Shown: positions 20,465-30,983, counted from the stretch's first letter. The stretch is DNA of 64,000 nucleotides from Caulobacterales bacterium 32-69-10 (GCA_002280485.1 NCED01000002.1:1-64000), one strand, 5' to 3'. Made by a program: numbers and translations. The notes: generated from the sequence alone by a model not told the origin.

Positions 20465-20467
20465 GAT

Positions 20468-20908
20468 CTAGACCGCCGGCTCGACGGGACGCCCGGCGCG
20501 GTTGGCGAGCCACACACGCATGCGGACGATCTCTGCTTCCTGGGTGCGGATCACCTCTTCGGCGAGCCCGCGAACCTCGGCGTCCTTCCCGTGCTCCAGG
20601 GCGATCCGGGCCATCGCGACCGCTCCCTCATGGTGGGCGATCATCCCGCGCATGAAGTCGACATCGGCGTCGCCGCTGTAGTCGATCTCCATGGCCAGGT
20701 GCATGCGCTCGTTGGCCTCCTTGAAGGAGCGGGTGGCCGGACTGTCCGCCGCGGCGTCGGCATGACCCGCATGGGCGTCGATCGGACGCGCATCGACGGG
20801 CGTGCCCGCCTGAGGTCGGGTCGCGTTCTGGCGGGACAGCATCCCGAAGCCGAAGGCCGATATGAGAAGAAACAGCGCAATCACGCCGACCCATCCGGAC
20901 CGTTTCAT
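20468..20908 (-). CDS. DUF305 (CopM-like) periplasmic metal-binding protein
   Basis: The 146-residue protein has an N-terminal signal anchor ([19 protein letters not shown]), a short His/Asp linker, and a four-helix DUF305 domain containing [15 protein letters not shown] and MHLAMEID. His and Met residues of this domain bind copper or silver in CopM-like members. In this cluster it may buffer periplasmic metal for the exporters. It lies 28 bases downstream of the P-type ATPase gene. Confidence 0.75.
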   Translation of the reverse strand: MKRSGWVGVIALFLLISAFGFGMLSRQNATRPQAGTPVDARPIDAHAGHADAAADSPATRSFKEANERMHLAMEIDYSGDADVDFMRGMIAHHEGAVAMARIALEHGKDAEVRGLAEEVIRTQEAEIVRMRVWLANRAGRPVEPAV

Positions 20909-20936
20909 GGAAGTCTCCTTTTCTGGGATTTGAGGG

Positions 20937-23441
20937 TCAGGGCTCTGCGCGCGGATCGCGCCAGGCCAGCAGCCGCAGGGCGTTGAAGACGACGAGGAGC
21001 GTCGAGCCTTCGTGCAGGGCGACGGCCGGCCCGATCCCGAGACCGAGAATGGTGGCCGGGACGAGGAAGGCGACGACGCCGAGGCTGACGAAGAGGTTCT
21101 GGCGGATGATCCGGCGGGTCTGCCGACTGAGGCCGACCGTGAAGGGCAGCTTGGACAGATCGTCCGCCATCAGGGCCACGTCCGCCGTTTCCAGCGCGAC
21201 GTCCGACCCCGCCGCTCCCATGGCGACGCCGACGGTCGCCGTGGCCATGGCGGGGGCGTCGTTGACGCCATCTCCCACCATGGCCACCTGGGCTTCGGCC
21301 CGAAGCTTCCTGATCGCCTCGACCTTGTCTTCCGGCAGGAGGTCGCCCCAAGCCTCGGTCAAGCCGACCTGTCCGGCGACGGCCTGGGCAGCCCTCTGAT
21401 GGTCGCCCGAGATCATGATCATCCGACGGATGCCGAGGGCCCTCAGAGCCGTGAGCGTTTCGCGCGCCCTCTTACGCGGTGTGTCGAGCAGGCCGATCAC
21501 GCCCAAGTCGTGTGAGCCCTGGCGAACCACCATGAGGGTGCGGCCCTGGTTGCGCAGGGCCGCGACGGCGATCTCGGCGTCGGGACCCAGCGGCGCGACG
21601 CCATCCGCCCCGAACATCTCCGGCTTGCCGATCCAGATCGTCTCGCCGTTCAGTGTCGCGGTGACGCCCTTTCCCGTCAGGCTGCGGAGATCCGTCGCGG
21701 TCTGCACAGGAGCCGCGATCAGGCGCTGGCTCCCGTCGCGGACGATCGCCTCCGCGAGGGGATGGTCACTGAGCCGCTCGACGGCGACGGCGACCGTCAG
21801 GAGATCGGTTTGCGAGGTCCGTCCGAGCGGAACAACGTCGGTGATCCGGGGTCGCCCCTCGGTCAGGGTGCCGGTCTTGTCGAAGGCGATGGCGTCGAGC
21901 GCACCCAGATTCTCCAACGGCGCGCCGCCCTTGATGAGCACGCCGGCGCGGGCCGCGCGGGCGACACCCGACAGAACCGCGCTGGGCGTTGCGATGGCCA
22001 GGGCACAGGGGCTGGCCGCCACGAGCACGGCCATGGCCCGGTAGAAGCTGTCGCGGAAAGGCTCGTCGACGACGACCCAGGCGAACAGCAGGACGAAGGC
22101 CAGGGCCAGCACGAGGGGTACGAAGATTCTTTCGAACCGGTCGGTGAACCTCTGCGTCGGCGACTTCTGCGTCTCCGCTTCGCTGACCGTCCGCACCACC
22201 TTGGCGAGGGTGGTGTCGCTCGATCGTTTGGTCGTCTCGATCTCGATGGCGCCCGCGCCATTTATGGTCCCCGCGAACACGACCGAGGCGGCGATGACGC
22301 CCGCTGGACGCGCCCTCGCCTCTTCCGCGTTCGACACAGGCTGCTTGTCCACCGGCATGCTTTCGCCGGTGACCGGGGCCTGATTGATGCTGGTCGTCCC
22401 GACGACCACGAAGCCGTCGGCCGGCAGGCGCTCGTTCGGGCGCACCACGACGACATCGCCGATCTCCAGGTCCTCGACCGGAAGCTCCACGACCTCTTCG
22501 CCGCGACGCACATGCGCGGTGCGAGGCGCCAGGGCGGCCAGCGCCTCGATCGCCCGCTTCGCCCGCCCGAGCGCGTAATGCTCCAAAGCGTGACCCAAGC
22601 TGAACAGGAAGAGCAGCAAGGCCCCCTCGGCCCATGCGCCCAAGGCGGCCGCACCCGCCGCCGCGACCAGCATGAGGGTGTCGATCTCGAAGCGGCGTCG
22701 CTTCAGGTTCTCGACCGCCTCGCGGACGGTGAAGAAGCCTCCGAACAGATAGGCCGCAAGGAAGAGGACCAGTGGAGCCCACCCGGGAACACCGGGCGCG
22801 AACCGTTCGATCAGATAGCCGACGGCGAGAGCGCCGCCGCTGGCGAGAGCGAAATACAGCTCGGTGTTCGGCCCCAGCAAACCACCATGGGCATGGTCGT
22901 GCCTGTCCCCGGCCGCGTGATTGTGCCCTTCATGCCCCGCCTCGCCGGCTTTGCCGTCCTGACCGTGGCCGCTGTCCACGGAGACCGTGGCTTGGGGCTT
23001 CGCCGAGAGTTGCAGACCATGGCCCCGAAGCCGCGCCTCGAGGTCTGTGCGCTCCAGTTTCTGCCGGTCGAACTCGACCCGGATAGCTCCTGAAGCGTCG
23101 AGCGCCGCCTGCAGCACGCCGGGCTCTGCGGCCAGCGCCGCCTCCAGCGTCCTCGCATGCCGCGCGTGGCGCACCCCTTCGACCCAGCCGGTCAGGTGAT
23201 CGTAGCGATCGCTGACCGATCCCCCGGCCTGTGTGGCCGCACGGCGAACCTGGGCGAGGGAAAGCCGCTCCGGATCGTAGTGGATACACAGTTTCGGTCC
23301 GTCATCCGTTTCCTCGACGTGCGCCTTTTCGACTCCGTCGGTGATGCGCAACAGACTGATCAGTCTGCCGACACAGGCGTCGGAGGCGTCGGGCGCACCC
23401 GGAAGGAGAACGGGCAGATCCAGTTTGACGGTCTTAGGCAT
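20937..23441 (-). CDS. P1B-type metal ATPase, P1B-4-like (CzcP/CoaT type) with His-rich linker
   Basis: The 834-residue protein has two N-terminal ferredoxin-like segments without CxxC, then a His-rich linker ([18 protein letters not shown]), then the ATPase core. Core motifs are [10 protein letters not shown] in helix 6, DKTGTLTEG for phosphorylation, GDGVNDAPA in the hinge, and [16 protein letters not shown] in the last helix. SPC with HEGST is the P1B-4 signature (Co/Zn/Cd/Ni), unlike CPC of Cu and ZntA-type pumps. It expels cytosolic divalent metal with ATP. Its start overlaps the stop of the small gene at 23434-23601. Confidence 0.85.
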   Translation of the reverse strand: MPKTVKLDLPVLLPGAPDASDACVGRLISLLRITDGVEKAHVEETDDGPKLCIHYDPERLSLAQVRRAATQAGGSVSDRYDHLTGWVEGVRHARHARTLEAALAAEPGVLQAALDASGAIRVEFDRQKLERTDLEARLRGHGLQLSAKPQATVSVDSGHGQDGKAGEAGHEGHNHAAGDRHDHAHGGLLGPNTELYFALASGGALAVGYLIERFAPGVPGWAPLVLFLAAYLFGGFFTVREAVENLKRRRFEIDTLMLVAAAGAAALGAWAEGALLLFLFSLGHALEHYALGRAKRAIEALAALAPRTAHVRRGEEVVELPVEDLEIGDVVVVRPNERLPADGFVVVGTTSINQAPVTGESMPVDKQPVSNAEEARARPAGVIAASVVFAGTINGAGAIEIETTKRSSDTTLAKVVRTVSEAETQKSPTQRFTDRFERIFVPLVLALAFVLLFAWVVVDEPFRDSFYRAMAVLVAASPCALAIATPSAVLSGVARAARAGVLIKGGAPLENLGALDAIAFDKTGTLTEGRPRITDVVPLGRTSQTDLLTVAVAVERLSDHPLAEAIVRDGSQRLIAAPVQTATDLRSLTGKGVTATLNGETIWIGKPEMFGADGVAPLGPDAEIAVAALRNQGRTLMVVRQGSHDLGVIGLLDTPRKRARETLTALRALGIRRMIMISGDHQRAAQAVAGQVGLTEAWGDLLPEDKVEAIRKLRAEAQVAMVGDGVNDAPAMATATVGVAMGAAGSDVALETADVALMADDLSKLPFTVGLSRQTRRIIRQNLFVSLGVVAFLVPATILGLGIGPAVALHEGSTLLVVFNALRLLAWRDPRAEP

Positions 23442-23601
23442 GGTCGAACTCCACAGGAGCGGAAGGCGATGGGCGTTGCGGGGCTTCGGTCGGGCGACGC
23501 GGTTCCGGCCCCGTCCAGGCGAGGCGCGCCGCCGCCCCGGCGGCGAAGGCTGCGGCTGCCAAGCCGGCCGAAAGGAGCGTCACGAGACGTTTGCGGGTCA
23601 T
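23434..23601 (-). CDS. Small exported protein overlapping the P1B ATPase start
   Basis: A 55-codon frame from ATG 23601 encodes MTRKRLVTLLSAGLAAAAF followed by a Pro-rich tail (PEPRRPTEAPQRPSPSAP). It ends at TAA 23434, 8 bases inside the ATPase gene. The N-terminus is a plausible signal peptide or membrane anchor. The overlap and tight fit between the methyltransferase gene (ending 23616) and the ATPase suggest a real translationally coupled gene rather than chance. Nothing is known of its role. Confidence 0.45.
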   Translation of the reverse strand: MTRKRLVTLLSAGLAAAAFAAGAAARLAWTGPEPRRPTEAPQRPSPSAPVEFDHA

Positions 23602-23615
23602 CCGAAGCCCTCCGG

Positions 23616-24260
23616 TCAGGGCAGGCGCAGGACGGCGTCGAACCAGCCGATCTGCTGCAGGCGCTCGAGGGACTCGAACACCGGCATCGCCAGCAGGAAG
23701 ACGAGGCCGTCGCGGACGGTGCGCAGGAAGAAGGCGGGTCGCACCGAGAGCTCGGGCTCGTCGCGCCAGGCTCGCAGGTCGGGCCAGAAGCGCGGCGTAC
23801 GACGGCGATAGTCGTCATAGACCTCCCCGAAGGTCTCGCTCAGATAGGCTTCTTCGCGCCCGACGACGGTGCGGAACACGATCCAGCAGGCCAGGGCGAA
23901 GCCCAGTCCGACCGTGGCGCTGCCTGTCTGGGCGCCGATCCCGAACGCCCCGATGAAGCTGAACAGGTAGAGGGGGTTCCGGCACAGGGAGTAGGGTCCC
24001 GCCGAAACGATCTCCTGCTTCTTTCGGCCGCCGATATAGAGGGAGCACCAGGCTCGCCCGATCACGCACAGCATGATGGCGATCAGACCGAGATGCTCCA
24101 CCGGATGTTCGAGAACGGGCGTGGGTTCGACCAGCGCCGTCCAGGTGATGAGGGCGAACAGGCCGACGAGGATGAAGAGTTTCCGCCAGCGCTGGACCCG
24201 TGCGAGGTCGGGAGCTGAGGCTCCACCGGGGTGGAGATCGTGAGGCAGCAACGGGCTCAC
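23616..24260 (-). CDS. Isoprenylcysteine carboxyl methyltransferase (ICMT)-like membrane protein
   Basis: The 214-residue protein has four or five helices. It shows the ICMT/PEMT-type C-terminal block: GPYSLCRNPLYLFSFIGAFG and EEAYLSETFGEVYDDYRRRTPRFWP. Bacterial members sit beside czc/RND operons but their substrate is unknown. It overlaps the CDF-like gene upstream by 4 bases, so it belongs to the long minus-strand operon. Its placement argues for an envelope or metal-stress role. Confidence 0.75.
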   Translation of the reverse strand: MSPLLPHDLHPGGASAPDLARVQRWRKLFILVGLFALITWTALVEPTPVLEHPVEHLGLIAIMLCVIGRAWCSLYIGGRKKQEIVSAGPYSLCRNPLYLFSFIGAFGIGAQTGSATVGLGFALACWIVFRTVVGREEAYLSETFGEVYDDYRRRTPRFWPDLRAWRDEPELSVRPAFFLRTVRDGLVFLLAMPVFESLERLQQIGWFDAVLRLP

Positions 24261-24856
24261 TGGGCCGCTCCTGTGTCAGAGGCCTTGCGCGCATCGCGCA
24301 GGATGTCGATGCCGCCCTTGGCGGCGATTGCGGCGACCAGAACGCCGACGAGAAGGTCCGGCCACGACTGGTCGAGCCACATGACGAGACCGCCCGCGAC
24401 GAGGATGCCGCCGTTGGACGCGAAGTCGTTGAGACTGAAGGTCTCGGCGGCCTTCATGTTGACGTCGCCGCTGTGCTGCCGACGGATCAGCAGCAGGCAG
24501 ACGAGGTTGATGACGGCGGCCACAACCGCGAGGACCATCATGGTCGGGCCGACTGGCTCGGTCGCGGTGAGGGTCCGCCGCAGCGCGTCGAGCAGGACGA
24601 GGACGGCGAAAATCAGGAGCATGACGCCTGAGGCTCGCGCCGCCCCCGTCTTCCAGACCAGGGCGCGTCCGACCGCCAGGAAGCTGATCAGATAGACCGC
24701 CGCGTCCGAACCGTTGTCGACCGCATTGGCCAGCAGGGCGCTGGAGTCGGCGGCGATGCCGCCGACTCCCAGGCCCACGAACAACAGGGCGTTCAGGACC
24801 AGCACCGTGAGGAGGGTGCGGCGCTGGACCTGCTCCGTTGCGTGGGCCTCGCTCAT
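24257..24856 (-). CDS. Short CDF-like cation transporter
   Basis: The 199-residue protein has six helices and no C-terminal cytoplasmic domain. Helix 2 has NAVDNGSDAAVYLIS and helix 5 has NDFASNGGILVAGG, the positions where CDF exporters carry the D/H metal site. The usual HxxxD is replaced by DxxxN, so metal choice or activity may differ. There is no His-rich loop. It overlaps the RND gene and the ICMT gene by 4 bases on each side. A relative is at 30984. Confidence 0.75.
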   Translation of the reverse strand: MSEAHATEQVQRRTLLTVLVLNALLFVGLGVGGIAADSSALLANAVDNGSDAAVYLISFLAVGRALVWKTGAARASGVMLLIFAVLVLLDALRRTLTATEPVGPTMMVLAVVAAVINLVCLLLIRRQHSGDVNMKAAETFSLNDFASNGGILVAGGLVMWLDQSWPDLLVGVLVAAIAAKGGIDILRDARKASDTGAAQ

Positions 24857-27800
24857 TCCTCGAGCCCTTCAGCCTTGCGGTGCTTCACGGCCTTGGCCGC
24901 GAAGGTCGGCAGGACCAGCAGGGTCAAGGCCGTCGCCGTCAGCAGGCCGCCGATTACGACGGTGGCCAGAGGCTTCTGCACCTCCGCCCCGGCACCGTGG
25001 GCGAACGCCATCGGAATGAAGCCGACGATGGCGACCAGGGCCGTGGTCAGGACGGCGCGCAGCCGGCTCGTCGCCCCTTCGATGGCGGCGAGGCGTGGGT
25101 CGGCGCCGCCTGTCAGGCGTTCCCGAATGGCCTGCATCAGCACCAGCCCGTTCAGGGTCGCGACACCGGATACGGCGATGAAGCCGACCGCCGCCGAAAC
25201 CGAGAAGGGCATCCCCCTGAGGACGAGCGCCAAGGCGCCGCCGATCAGGGCCAGAGGCACGCAGGCGAACACCAGTCCCGCCTCCGCGAAGGATCCCAAC
25301 GCCATGAACAGCAGGACGCCGATCAGGATGAAGACGATGGGAATGACCAGGCCCAGACGCTGTTCGGCCCGTTTCAGGTTCTCGAACTGCCCACCCCAGG
25401 TCAGGGAGTAGCCGGTGGGGAGATCGACCTCAGACTGCACCTTCGCCTGGGCCTCGGTGACAAAGCCGCCCAGATCGCGCCCGCGAACGTTGGCTTGAAC
25501 CACCATCCGCCGGCTGCCGTCATTGCGGCTGATCTGGTTCTGCCCCTCGGCCACCTGGATGCGGGCGACGGAGGAGAGCGGAACCGTCACGCCCGTAGCG
25601 GTGGTGATCGGCAGGGCCGCGAGTGCCGCCGGATCGTTCCGGGCTTCATCCGCGAGACGAACGACGACGCTGAAGCGGCGATCGCCCTCGAAGATCTGCC
25701 CGGCCTCGGCGCCCCCGACCGCGGCCGAAACCGCTTCGGAGACATCGGCGGCGGACAGGCCGTAGTTGGCGGCCGCGAAGCGATCCACGCTGACAGTCAG
25801 GGTTGGGAGCCCCGACGCCTGCTCGACGCGAACGTCCGCAGACCCGGGCGTCGCGCGAAGGGCGTTGGCGACCCGGTCCGCCGTGGCCTGCAGCTGGGTG
25901 AAGTCATCGCCGTAGACCATGACCGCGAGGTCAGTCCGGACGCCGGAGATCAGCTCATTGAAGCGCAGTTCGATGGGCTGGCTGAACTCGAAGCTGTTGC
26001 CGAGCTGGCCGGCGGCGAGCTCTTCGAAGCGCGCGATCAGTTCCTCCTTGGGGAGGTTCGGATCGGGCCATTCCTTGCGGTCCTTCAGGACAATGACCGC
26101 ATCGGAGATGTTCGGCGGCATCGGGTCCACAGCCGCCTCGGCCGTCCCGGTCCGGGCGAAGATGGTCTTCACCTCGGGCTGGGCCTTGATGACGCGCTCG
26201 AGCGCCATTTGCATCGCCAGGGATTGCTCCAGCGATGCTGACGGCACGCGAAGCGCCTGCATGGCGATGTCGCCTTCGTCCAGGGTCGGGATGAACTCAC
26301 GCCCCAGGGTGCTGAAGGCGATGCCGCCGATGACGAGAGCGCCGAGCGCGGACGCCAGGACGATCTTCGGACGATCGACGGCCGCGCGGATGGCCGGTTC
26401 GATCCATCGGCGCGCATAGCGGAGGATGAAGGTCTCGTGCTCGTGCGCGTGGCCGTGCTCGTCGACCTCCACCTTCTTCGGATCCCGCACCAGCAGGGCC
26501 GTCATCGCCGGCACGAAGGTGAAGGAGAAGATGAAGGCGCCGACCAGGGCCAGCATGACCGTCGCGCCCATCGGGATGAAGGTCTTGCCCTCCACGCCCT
26601 CGAGCATGAGCAGGGGCGTGAAGACCAGCAGGATGATGAGCTGGCCGAAGGCGGCCGGCTTGACCATCTGACGCGCCGCGGCTCCGGCGACCGCCAGACG
26701 TTCCCGACGCGTCAGCATCCGGCCGGCCTCGGCCCGCTTCTGGCTGAGCATCAGCAGGGTGTTCTCGACCACCACGACCGCGCCGTCGACCAGAAGGCCG
26801 AAGTCCAGCGCGCCGAGGCTCATCAGGTTTCCGCTGATGCCGAAGCGGTTCATGCCGATGACCGCGAACAGGAAGCTGATCGGGATCATCAGGGCGGTAA
26901 TCGAGGCCGCCCGGATGTTGCCCAGGAGCAGGAACAGAACCACGATCACCAGCAGGGCGCCTTCGATCAGGTTCTTGGCGACCGTCGAGATGGTCTTGTT
27001 GACGAGCGAACTCCGGTTCAGGACCGGTTCGGCGACGACGCTCGGCGGCAGGCTCGCGGAGACTTCCTCCAGACGTTCGGCGGCGGCCTGGGCCACCGTC
27101 CGGCTGTTGCCGCCGGCCAGCATCAGCGCCGTACCGACGACCGCTTCGTGGCCGTCGCGGCTGGCGCCGCCGAGACGCGGCGCCTGGCCGATTTCGACGG
27201 TGGCGACATCGGCGACCCGCACGACCAGTCCGTTGCGGTTGACCACGGGGGCCTGGGCGAGATCCGGAATGGTCTGCGCCAGGGCGTCGGTTCGGACGGT
27301 CAGGGCTTCACCGGACCGCTGAACATAGCCCGCACCGGCCTGGGTGTTGGCCCGCTCCAGAGCGACGATGAGGTCGTTGAGGCTCAGGCCGTATCCCGCC
27401 AGACGCGCAGCGTCGGGCCGAACCGCATACTCCTTCACATAGCCGCCGTTCACATCGACGCCGGCCAGGCCCTTCGCGGTCCGCATGCGCGGGGCGATGA
27501 TCCAGTCCTGGACCGTGCGGAGATAGGTCGCGCGGGCCTGTGGCGTGGTCAGCAGTTCGCCTTCGGGCGTCAGATAGGCGCCGCCGGCCTGCCAGCCGGG
27601 CTCACCCGGTTTGGCGAGATTGGCGCTGTTGAACGGCTTGAAGTCGACCGTCCACATGAGGACTTCGCCGAGGCCGGTGGTGATCGGCGCAAGCGCCGGC
27701 TCCACACCCTCGGGCAGTCGCTCGCGCGCCTGGGCCATCCGTTCGGCCACCTGCTGGCGGGCGAAGTAGATGTCCGTGCTGTCGGAGAAGATGACCGTGA

Positions 27801-28077
27801 CCTGGCTGAAGCCGTTTCGGCTCAGCGACCGGGTGGTCTGGATCCCCGGAATGCCCGCCATGGCGGTTTCGAGGGGATAGGTGACCTGGCGTTCCATCTG
27901 CTCGGGCGCGAGCGCCGGGGCGATGGTATTGATCTGGACCTGCCGGTTGGTGATGTCCGGGACGGCGTCGATGGGTAGCTGCGTCAGGTTGTAGAGGCCG
28001 AAGGCGGCGACAATCGCCGTCGCCAGGACCACGAACCATCGGAAGCGAACCGAGGCTTCGATAATCGCTTTGAACAT
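24853..28077 (-). CDS. CzcA-like heavy-metal RND pump (second set)
   Basis: The 1074-residue protein has the HME-RND architecture and the helix-4 signature DFGLLVDGAVVVVEN (around residue 423), which marks divalent-cation pumps. The second periplasmic half contains a charged HEHETFILRYARRW loop before helix 7. It is distinct in sequence from the pump at 11185. With the CadR-like regulator at the head of the cluster, Cd/Zn (perhaps Co) is the likely substrate (inference). It is preceded 9 bases upstream by the adaptor gene. Confidence 0.9.
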   Translation of the reverse strand: MFKAIIEASVRFRWFVVLATAIVAAFGLYNLTQLPIDAVPDITNRQVQINTIAPALAPEQMERQVTYPLETAMAGIPGIQTTRSLSRNGFSQVTVIFSDSTDIYFARQQVAERMAQARERLPEGVEPALAPITTGLGEVLMWTVDFKPFNSANLAKPGEPGWQAGGAYLTPEGELLTTPQARATYLRTVQDWIIAPRMRTAKGLAGVDVNGGYVKEYAVRPDAARLAGYGLSLNDLIVALERANTQAGAGYVQRSGEALTVRTDALAQTIPDLAQAPVVNRNGLVVRVADVATVEIGQAPRLGGASRDGHEAVVGTALMLAGGNSRTVAQAAAERLEEVSASLPPSVVAEPVLNRSSLVNKTISTVAKNLIEGALLVIVVLFLLLGNIRAASITALMIPISFLFAVIGMNRFGISGNLMSLGALDFGLLVDGAVVVVENTLLMLSQKRAEAGRMLTRRERLAVAGAAARQMVKPAAFGQLIILLVFTPLLMLEGVEGKTFIPMGATVMLALVGAFIFSFTFVPAMTALLVRDPKKVEVDEHGHAHEHETFILRYARRWIEPAIRAAVDRPKIVLASALGALVIGGIAFSTLGREFIPTLDEGDIAMQALRVPSASLEQSLAMQMALERVIKAQPEVKTIFARTGTAEAAVDPMPPNISDAVIVLKDRKEWPDPNLPKEELIARFEELAAGQLGNSFEFSQPIELRFNELISGVRTDLAVMVYGDDFTQLQATADRVANALRATPGSADVRVEQASGLPTLTVSVDRFAAANYGLSAADVSEAVSAAVGGAEAGQIFEGDRRFSVVVRLADEARNDPAALAALPITTATGVTVPLSSVARIQVAEGQNQISRNDGSRRMVVQANVRGRDLGGFVTEAQAKVQSEVDLPTGYSLTWGGQFENLKRAEQRLGLVIPIVFILIGVLLFMALGSFAEAGLVFACVPLALIGGALALVLRGMPFSVSAAVGFIAVSGVATLNGLVLMQAIRERLTGGADPRLAAIEGATSRLRAVLTTALVAIVGFIPMAFAHGAGAEVQKPLATVVIGGLLTATALTLLVLPTFAAKAVKHRKAEGLEE

Positions 28078-28086
28078 GACGCCCCC

Positions 28087-29292
28087 CTAGTGCCCGTGCT
28101 CGGCTTCGCCCTTGGCCATCTCGGCCTTGAGCAGGAAGGCGTTGGCGGAGGCGACGCGTTCGGAGCCGGTCAGTCCCCGCAGGATCTCGGTGCGGCCTGC
28201 GGCCTGACGGCCCGCCAGTACCTGCACGGCCTGGAAGCCGCCCTCGACCTGAACGAAGACGACGGTGTTCCCGTCGACCGTTTGAACCGCCTCCGTGGGA
28301 ACGGTCATCCCGCCGGCAGCCTGGCCGGTCACGACCGCGCCGGTGACGGCCGACCCGGCCGGCGGCAGGGTCGCGCCGGAAGGCCGGGCGCGGATCACGG
28401 TCGCACCGCTCTCGCTGAGACCGGCGTCGGCCGCGACACCGGTGACGACGGCGTCGAACTCCCCGTTCGGGCCGGTGACGCGCATGGGCGAGCCCGCGCG
28501 GACATTGGCCGCCAGGGCCGGCGGCGCGTTGAAGACCATTTCGACCCGGGCCGGGTTGCTGACCTCAGCCACCACGCCGCCCTGGGCGACGAAGCCGCCC
28601 GGTCCGACCTGAACGCTGCTGACCACACCGGAGATCGGGCTGGTCACGCTCAGCCGTCCCGAGGCGTTCGGCGATCCTGCGGCCGCGGAACGGGCGCGGG
28701 CGGCGCGGGTCTGCGCCTCTGCACTCAGGAACTGGGCGCGTGACGCTTCGACTTCCTGACGCGCGACGATGCCCTGATCCGACAGGCTGCGATTGCGCTC
28801 ATAGGCCTGACGGGCCGCCTCGGCGGAAGCTCCGGCTGCATCGGCCTCGGCGCGGAAGGTCGCCGCCTCGCCGCTGACGAGGCTGACGAGCGGCTGGCCC
28901 GCCCGGACCGACTGGCCCGGGGCGACGAGGACCCGCTCGACGCGCCCGCCGACGGCAGCGGCGACGGCGGCGCGGGAATCGACCATCGGCTCGACGCGAC
29001 CGGCCAGACGGGTTTCGCCCCCGCCACCGCCGCCAACGCCGACGATCGTGATGCCCGCTGCCTGGATTTCTGCGGCGGTCAGTTCGACCCGCCCCTCGGT
29101 CTCGGTCTCGGCGGCCTCGCCCTCGGTATGTCCGCCCTCCTCTTCGGCATGGCCGGCCTCGCCTTCAGCGGCCGGCGGCGCAGCCGGTTCGGCGGACCGG
29201 GTAGCGAACCAGAGGCCGCCGCCTCCGAGTACGACCAAGGCGGCGACGCCGCCGATCAGCAGTGTCTTGTTGGATGTGCCTTTGCGCATCAC
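28087..29292 (-). CDS. CzcB-like periplasmic adaptor (second set)
   Basis: The 401-residue protein has an N-terminal membrane anchor (TLLIGGVAALVVLGGGGLWFA), then an acidic/His linker (EGEAGHAEEEGGHTEGEA), then lipoyl, helical hairpin (SLSDQGIVARQEVEASRAQF) and beta-barrel domains. This is the standard membrane-fusion layout. The His/Glu linker is common in Zn/Cd adaptors. The C-terminus ends KGEAEHGH. It overlaps the TolC-like gene by 4 bases. Confidence 0.85.
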   Translation of the reverse strand: MMRKGTSNKTLLIGGVAALVVLGGGGLWFATRSAEPAAPPAAEGEAGHAEEEGGHTEGEAAETETEGRVELTAAEIQAAGITIVGVGGGGGGETRLAGRVEPMVDSRAAVAAAVGGRVERVLVAPGQSVRAGQPLVSLVSGEAATFRAEADAAGASAEAARQAYERNRSLSDQGIVARQEVEASRAQFLSAEAQTRAARARSAAAGSPNASGRLSVTSPISGVVSSVQVGPGGFVAQGGVVAEVSNPARVEMVFNAPPALAANVRAGSPMRVTGPNGEFDAVVTGVAADAGLSESGATVIRARPSGATLPPAGSAVTGAVVTGQAAGGMTVPTEAVQTVDGNTVVFVQVEGGFQAVQVLAGRQAAGRTEILRGLTGSERVASANAFLLKAEMAKGEAEHGH

Positions 29293-30542
29293 TGGGCTCC
29301 TTCGAAGGGGGCGCGGCCGTTGAGGCGCGCGAGATCGATCTCGGCGCGGACACGCGCGAGACGCGCGTCCACGGCGGCGGACCGGGCGTTGACGAGGGCT
29401 GTGCGGGTGACCCGCAGTTCGACCTGGGAGATCCGGCCGGACTCGAAGCCGATCCGCGACAGGCGGTAGGCTTCCTCGGCGGCGGTGACGCCGGCGTCGG
29501 CGGCGTTGACGCGGCTGACGGAGGCCGCGAGGCGGGCGACCGCAGCGGCGCGATCCGCCTGGGCCTCCTGCCGTGCGCTCATCAGCCGGGCGTCGGCCGC
29601 GCGAAATTCGGCCTGGGCCGCCTCGATGTTCCCCCGGTTCCGGTCGAACAGCGGCAACGGCATGCTGATCCCGAAGGTCAGGGCCGTCGCGTCCTCCGCC
29701 TCGAAGCGGCGGATGCCGATGCTGGCGTTGATGTCCGGGCGGGCCTGAACCCGTTGAACATCGATGCGCCGTTCGGCTGCGGACCGCTGCGCCTCGGCCA
29801 CGCGGACCGTAGGAGCGTCATCGATCACGGAGCCGATCGTCGCGGGCGTCTCGTCCAGGAGACTGTCGTCGATCCGGGTCACGGCGACCGGGGTCATGGC
29901 GACCGCGGTCAGGCGCGCGTAGGCGGCGTCGCGCTCAGCGACGGCCTCATCCCGCGTAGCGCGGGCCGAGGCGGCCTCGGCCTCGCCCTGGATGCCGCGC
30001 AGCAGGGGCTCGCGTCCCTCCTCCACCAGCGTCAGGGCGGCGCGGGCGTCCGCGACCGTGAGGGTCAGGGTTTCCTCGGCGAGGGTCGCGCGCCTCTGCG
30101 CCGCTTCCGCCTCGGCGTAGACGAGGGCGAGACGGCCGGCGGCGTCGACCACGGCGAGATCCCGCTGCAGCCCGACCGCACCGGCCTCGGCGCGGGCGGC
30201 GGCGATACGCGTCGAACGACGCCCCCACAGCTCGAGATCCTGGCTCAGCGCCAAGGTCATGTCCGCGTTGTTCAGGCCTGAATAGGGACCTGAGCCGTAG
30301 GCGTTCTCGACATCGAAGCCGAGGACGGGGTTGGGCCGCACCCGCGCCTGACGGACACGGGCCTCGGCGGCGTCATAGTTGGCGCCGGCTTCGAGTGTCG
30401 CCGGAGCGTCCCCGAGCTGGGCGAGGAGTTGGGCATAGGTCGGGGCCGGGTCAGCCCATACGGGACTGGCCAGGCTCGCCGCGATCGCGGCGAGGGCGCA
30501 GCCGACCGCGTAACGCGGCCGCCTGCGAGATGTGGGAGACAT
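29289..30542 (-). CDS. TolC-family outer-membrane efflux protein (second set)
   Basis: The 417-residue protein has a signal peptide (AVGCALAAIAASLASPVWA) and two TolC repeats with long coiled coils (NYDAAEARVRQARVRPNPVLGFDVEN; IDVQRVQARPDINASIGIRR). It forms the exit duct of the second RND pump. The gene order C-B-A repeats that of the first set, each led by a His-rich exported protein. Confidence 0.85.
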   Translation of the reverse strand: MSPTSRRRPRYAVGCALAAIAASLASPVWADPAPTYAQLLAQLGDAPATLEAGANYDAAEARVRQARVRPNPVLGFDVENAYGSGPYSGLNNADMTLALSQDLELWGRRSTRIAAARAEAGAVGLQRDLAVVDAAGRLALVYAEAEAAQRRATLAEETLTLTVADARAALTLVEEGREPLLRGIQGEAEAASARATRDEAVAERDAAYARLTAVAMTPVAVTRIDDSLLDETPATIGSVIDDAPTVRVAEAQRSAAERRIDVQRVQARPDINASIGIRRFEAEDATALTFGISMPLPLFDRNRGNIEAAQAEFRAADARLMSARQEAQADRAAAVARLAASVSRVNAADAGVTAAEEAYRLSRIGFESGRISQVELRVTRTALVNARSAAVDARLARVRAEIDLARLNGRAPFEGAQ

Positions 30543-30598
30543 GATTCATTTCCAGAGTTTCTGAGGACGAAGAGGCGCGCGGAGGCGCAGGTCTTCGG

Positions 30599-30943
30599 TC
30601 AGACTCTGGGGGGGCGCTTCAGGCCGTCGGGCGTGATGGACGCCCGGAAGTCGTCGTGACGGCCGCTCTGCAACGGCGGTTCTCCGAACGCGGGTGCGAT
30701 CGAGTCGACGCCGTTGGTGCGGGCGGTTGTCGTGTGGTGGCAGTGACCGTGCGAGCAGACGCCGTGACCGGCGCCCTTTCCACTGTGGTCGCCATCGCCC
30801 TGGTCATGATCGACCGCAGCATGAGCCGCGGGAGGTTCGGGCAGGCAGGTGGCGGCGTCGACGGCAGGCGCGAAGAAGAAGGCGGCGAAGACGATGGTCG
30901 CCGCCACGATCAGTTTCGCCCATGTCGTCATCGACCAGGTCAT
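30599..30943 (-). CDS. His/Cys-rich exported protein heading the second RND operon
   Basis: ATG 30943 is preferred (GAG just upstream); the open frame reaches ATG 30979. The 114-residue protein has a signal segment (AKLIVAATIVFAAFFFAPAVDA), then a metal-binding stretch with His, Asp and Cys (HAAVDHDQGDGDHSG; HGVCSHGHCHHTT). The tail is unremarkable. It stands where the 8098 gene stands in the first RND set, just before the TolC-like gene. Likely role: periplasmic metal binding. Not assigned to a named family. Confidence 0.55.
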   Translation of the reverse strand: MTWSMTTWAKLIVAATIVFAAFFFAPAVDAATCLPEPPAAHAAVDHDQGDGDHSGKGAGHGVCSHGHCHHTTTARTNGVDSIAPAFGEPPLQSGRHDDFRASITPDGLKRPPRV

Positions 30944-30983
30944 CTCGCGCTCGTTACTTCCGTTCCCGACATCAGGCAATGCG

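Noticed and set aside
26437..27978. Plus-strand frame of over 500 codons across the second RND gene
   Set aside because: Antisense to CzcA-like gene and of low-complexity composition (Asp/Gly/Arg-rich).
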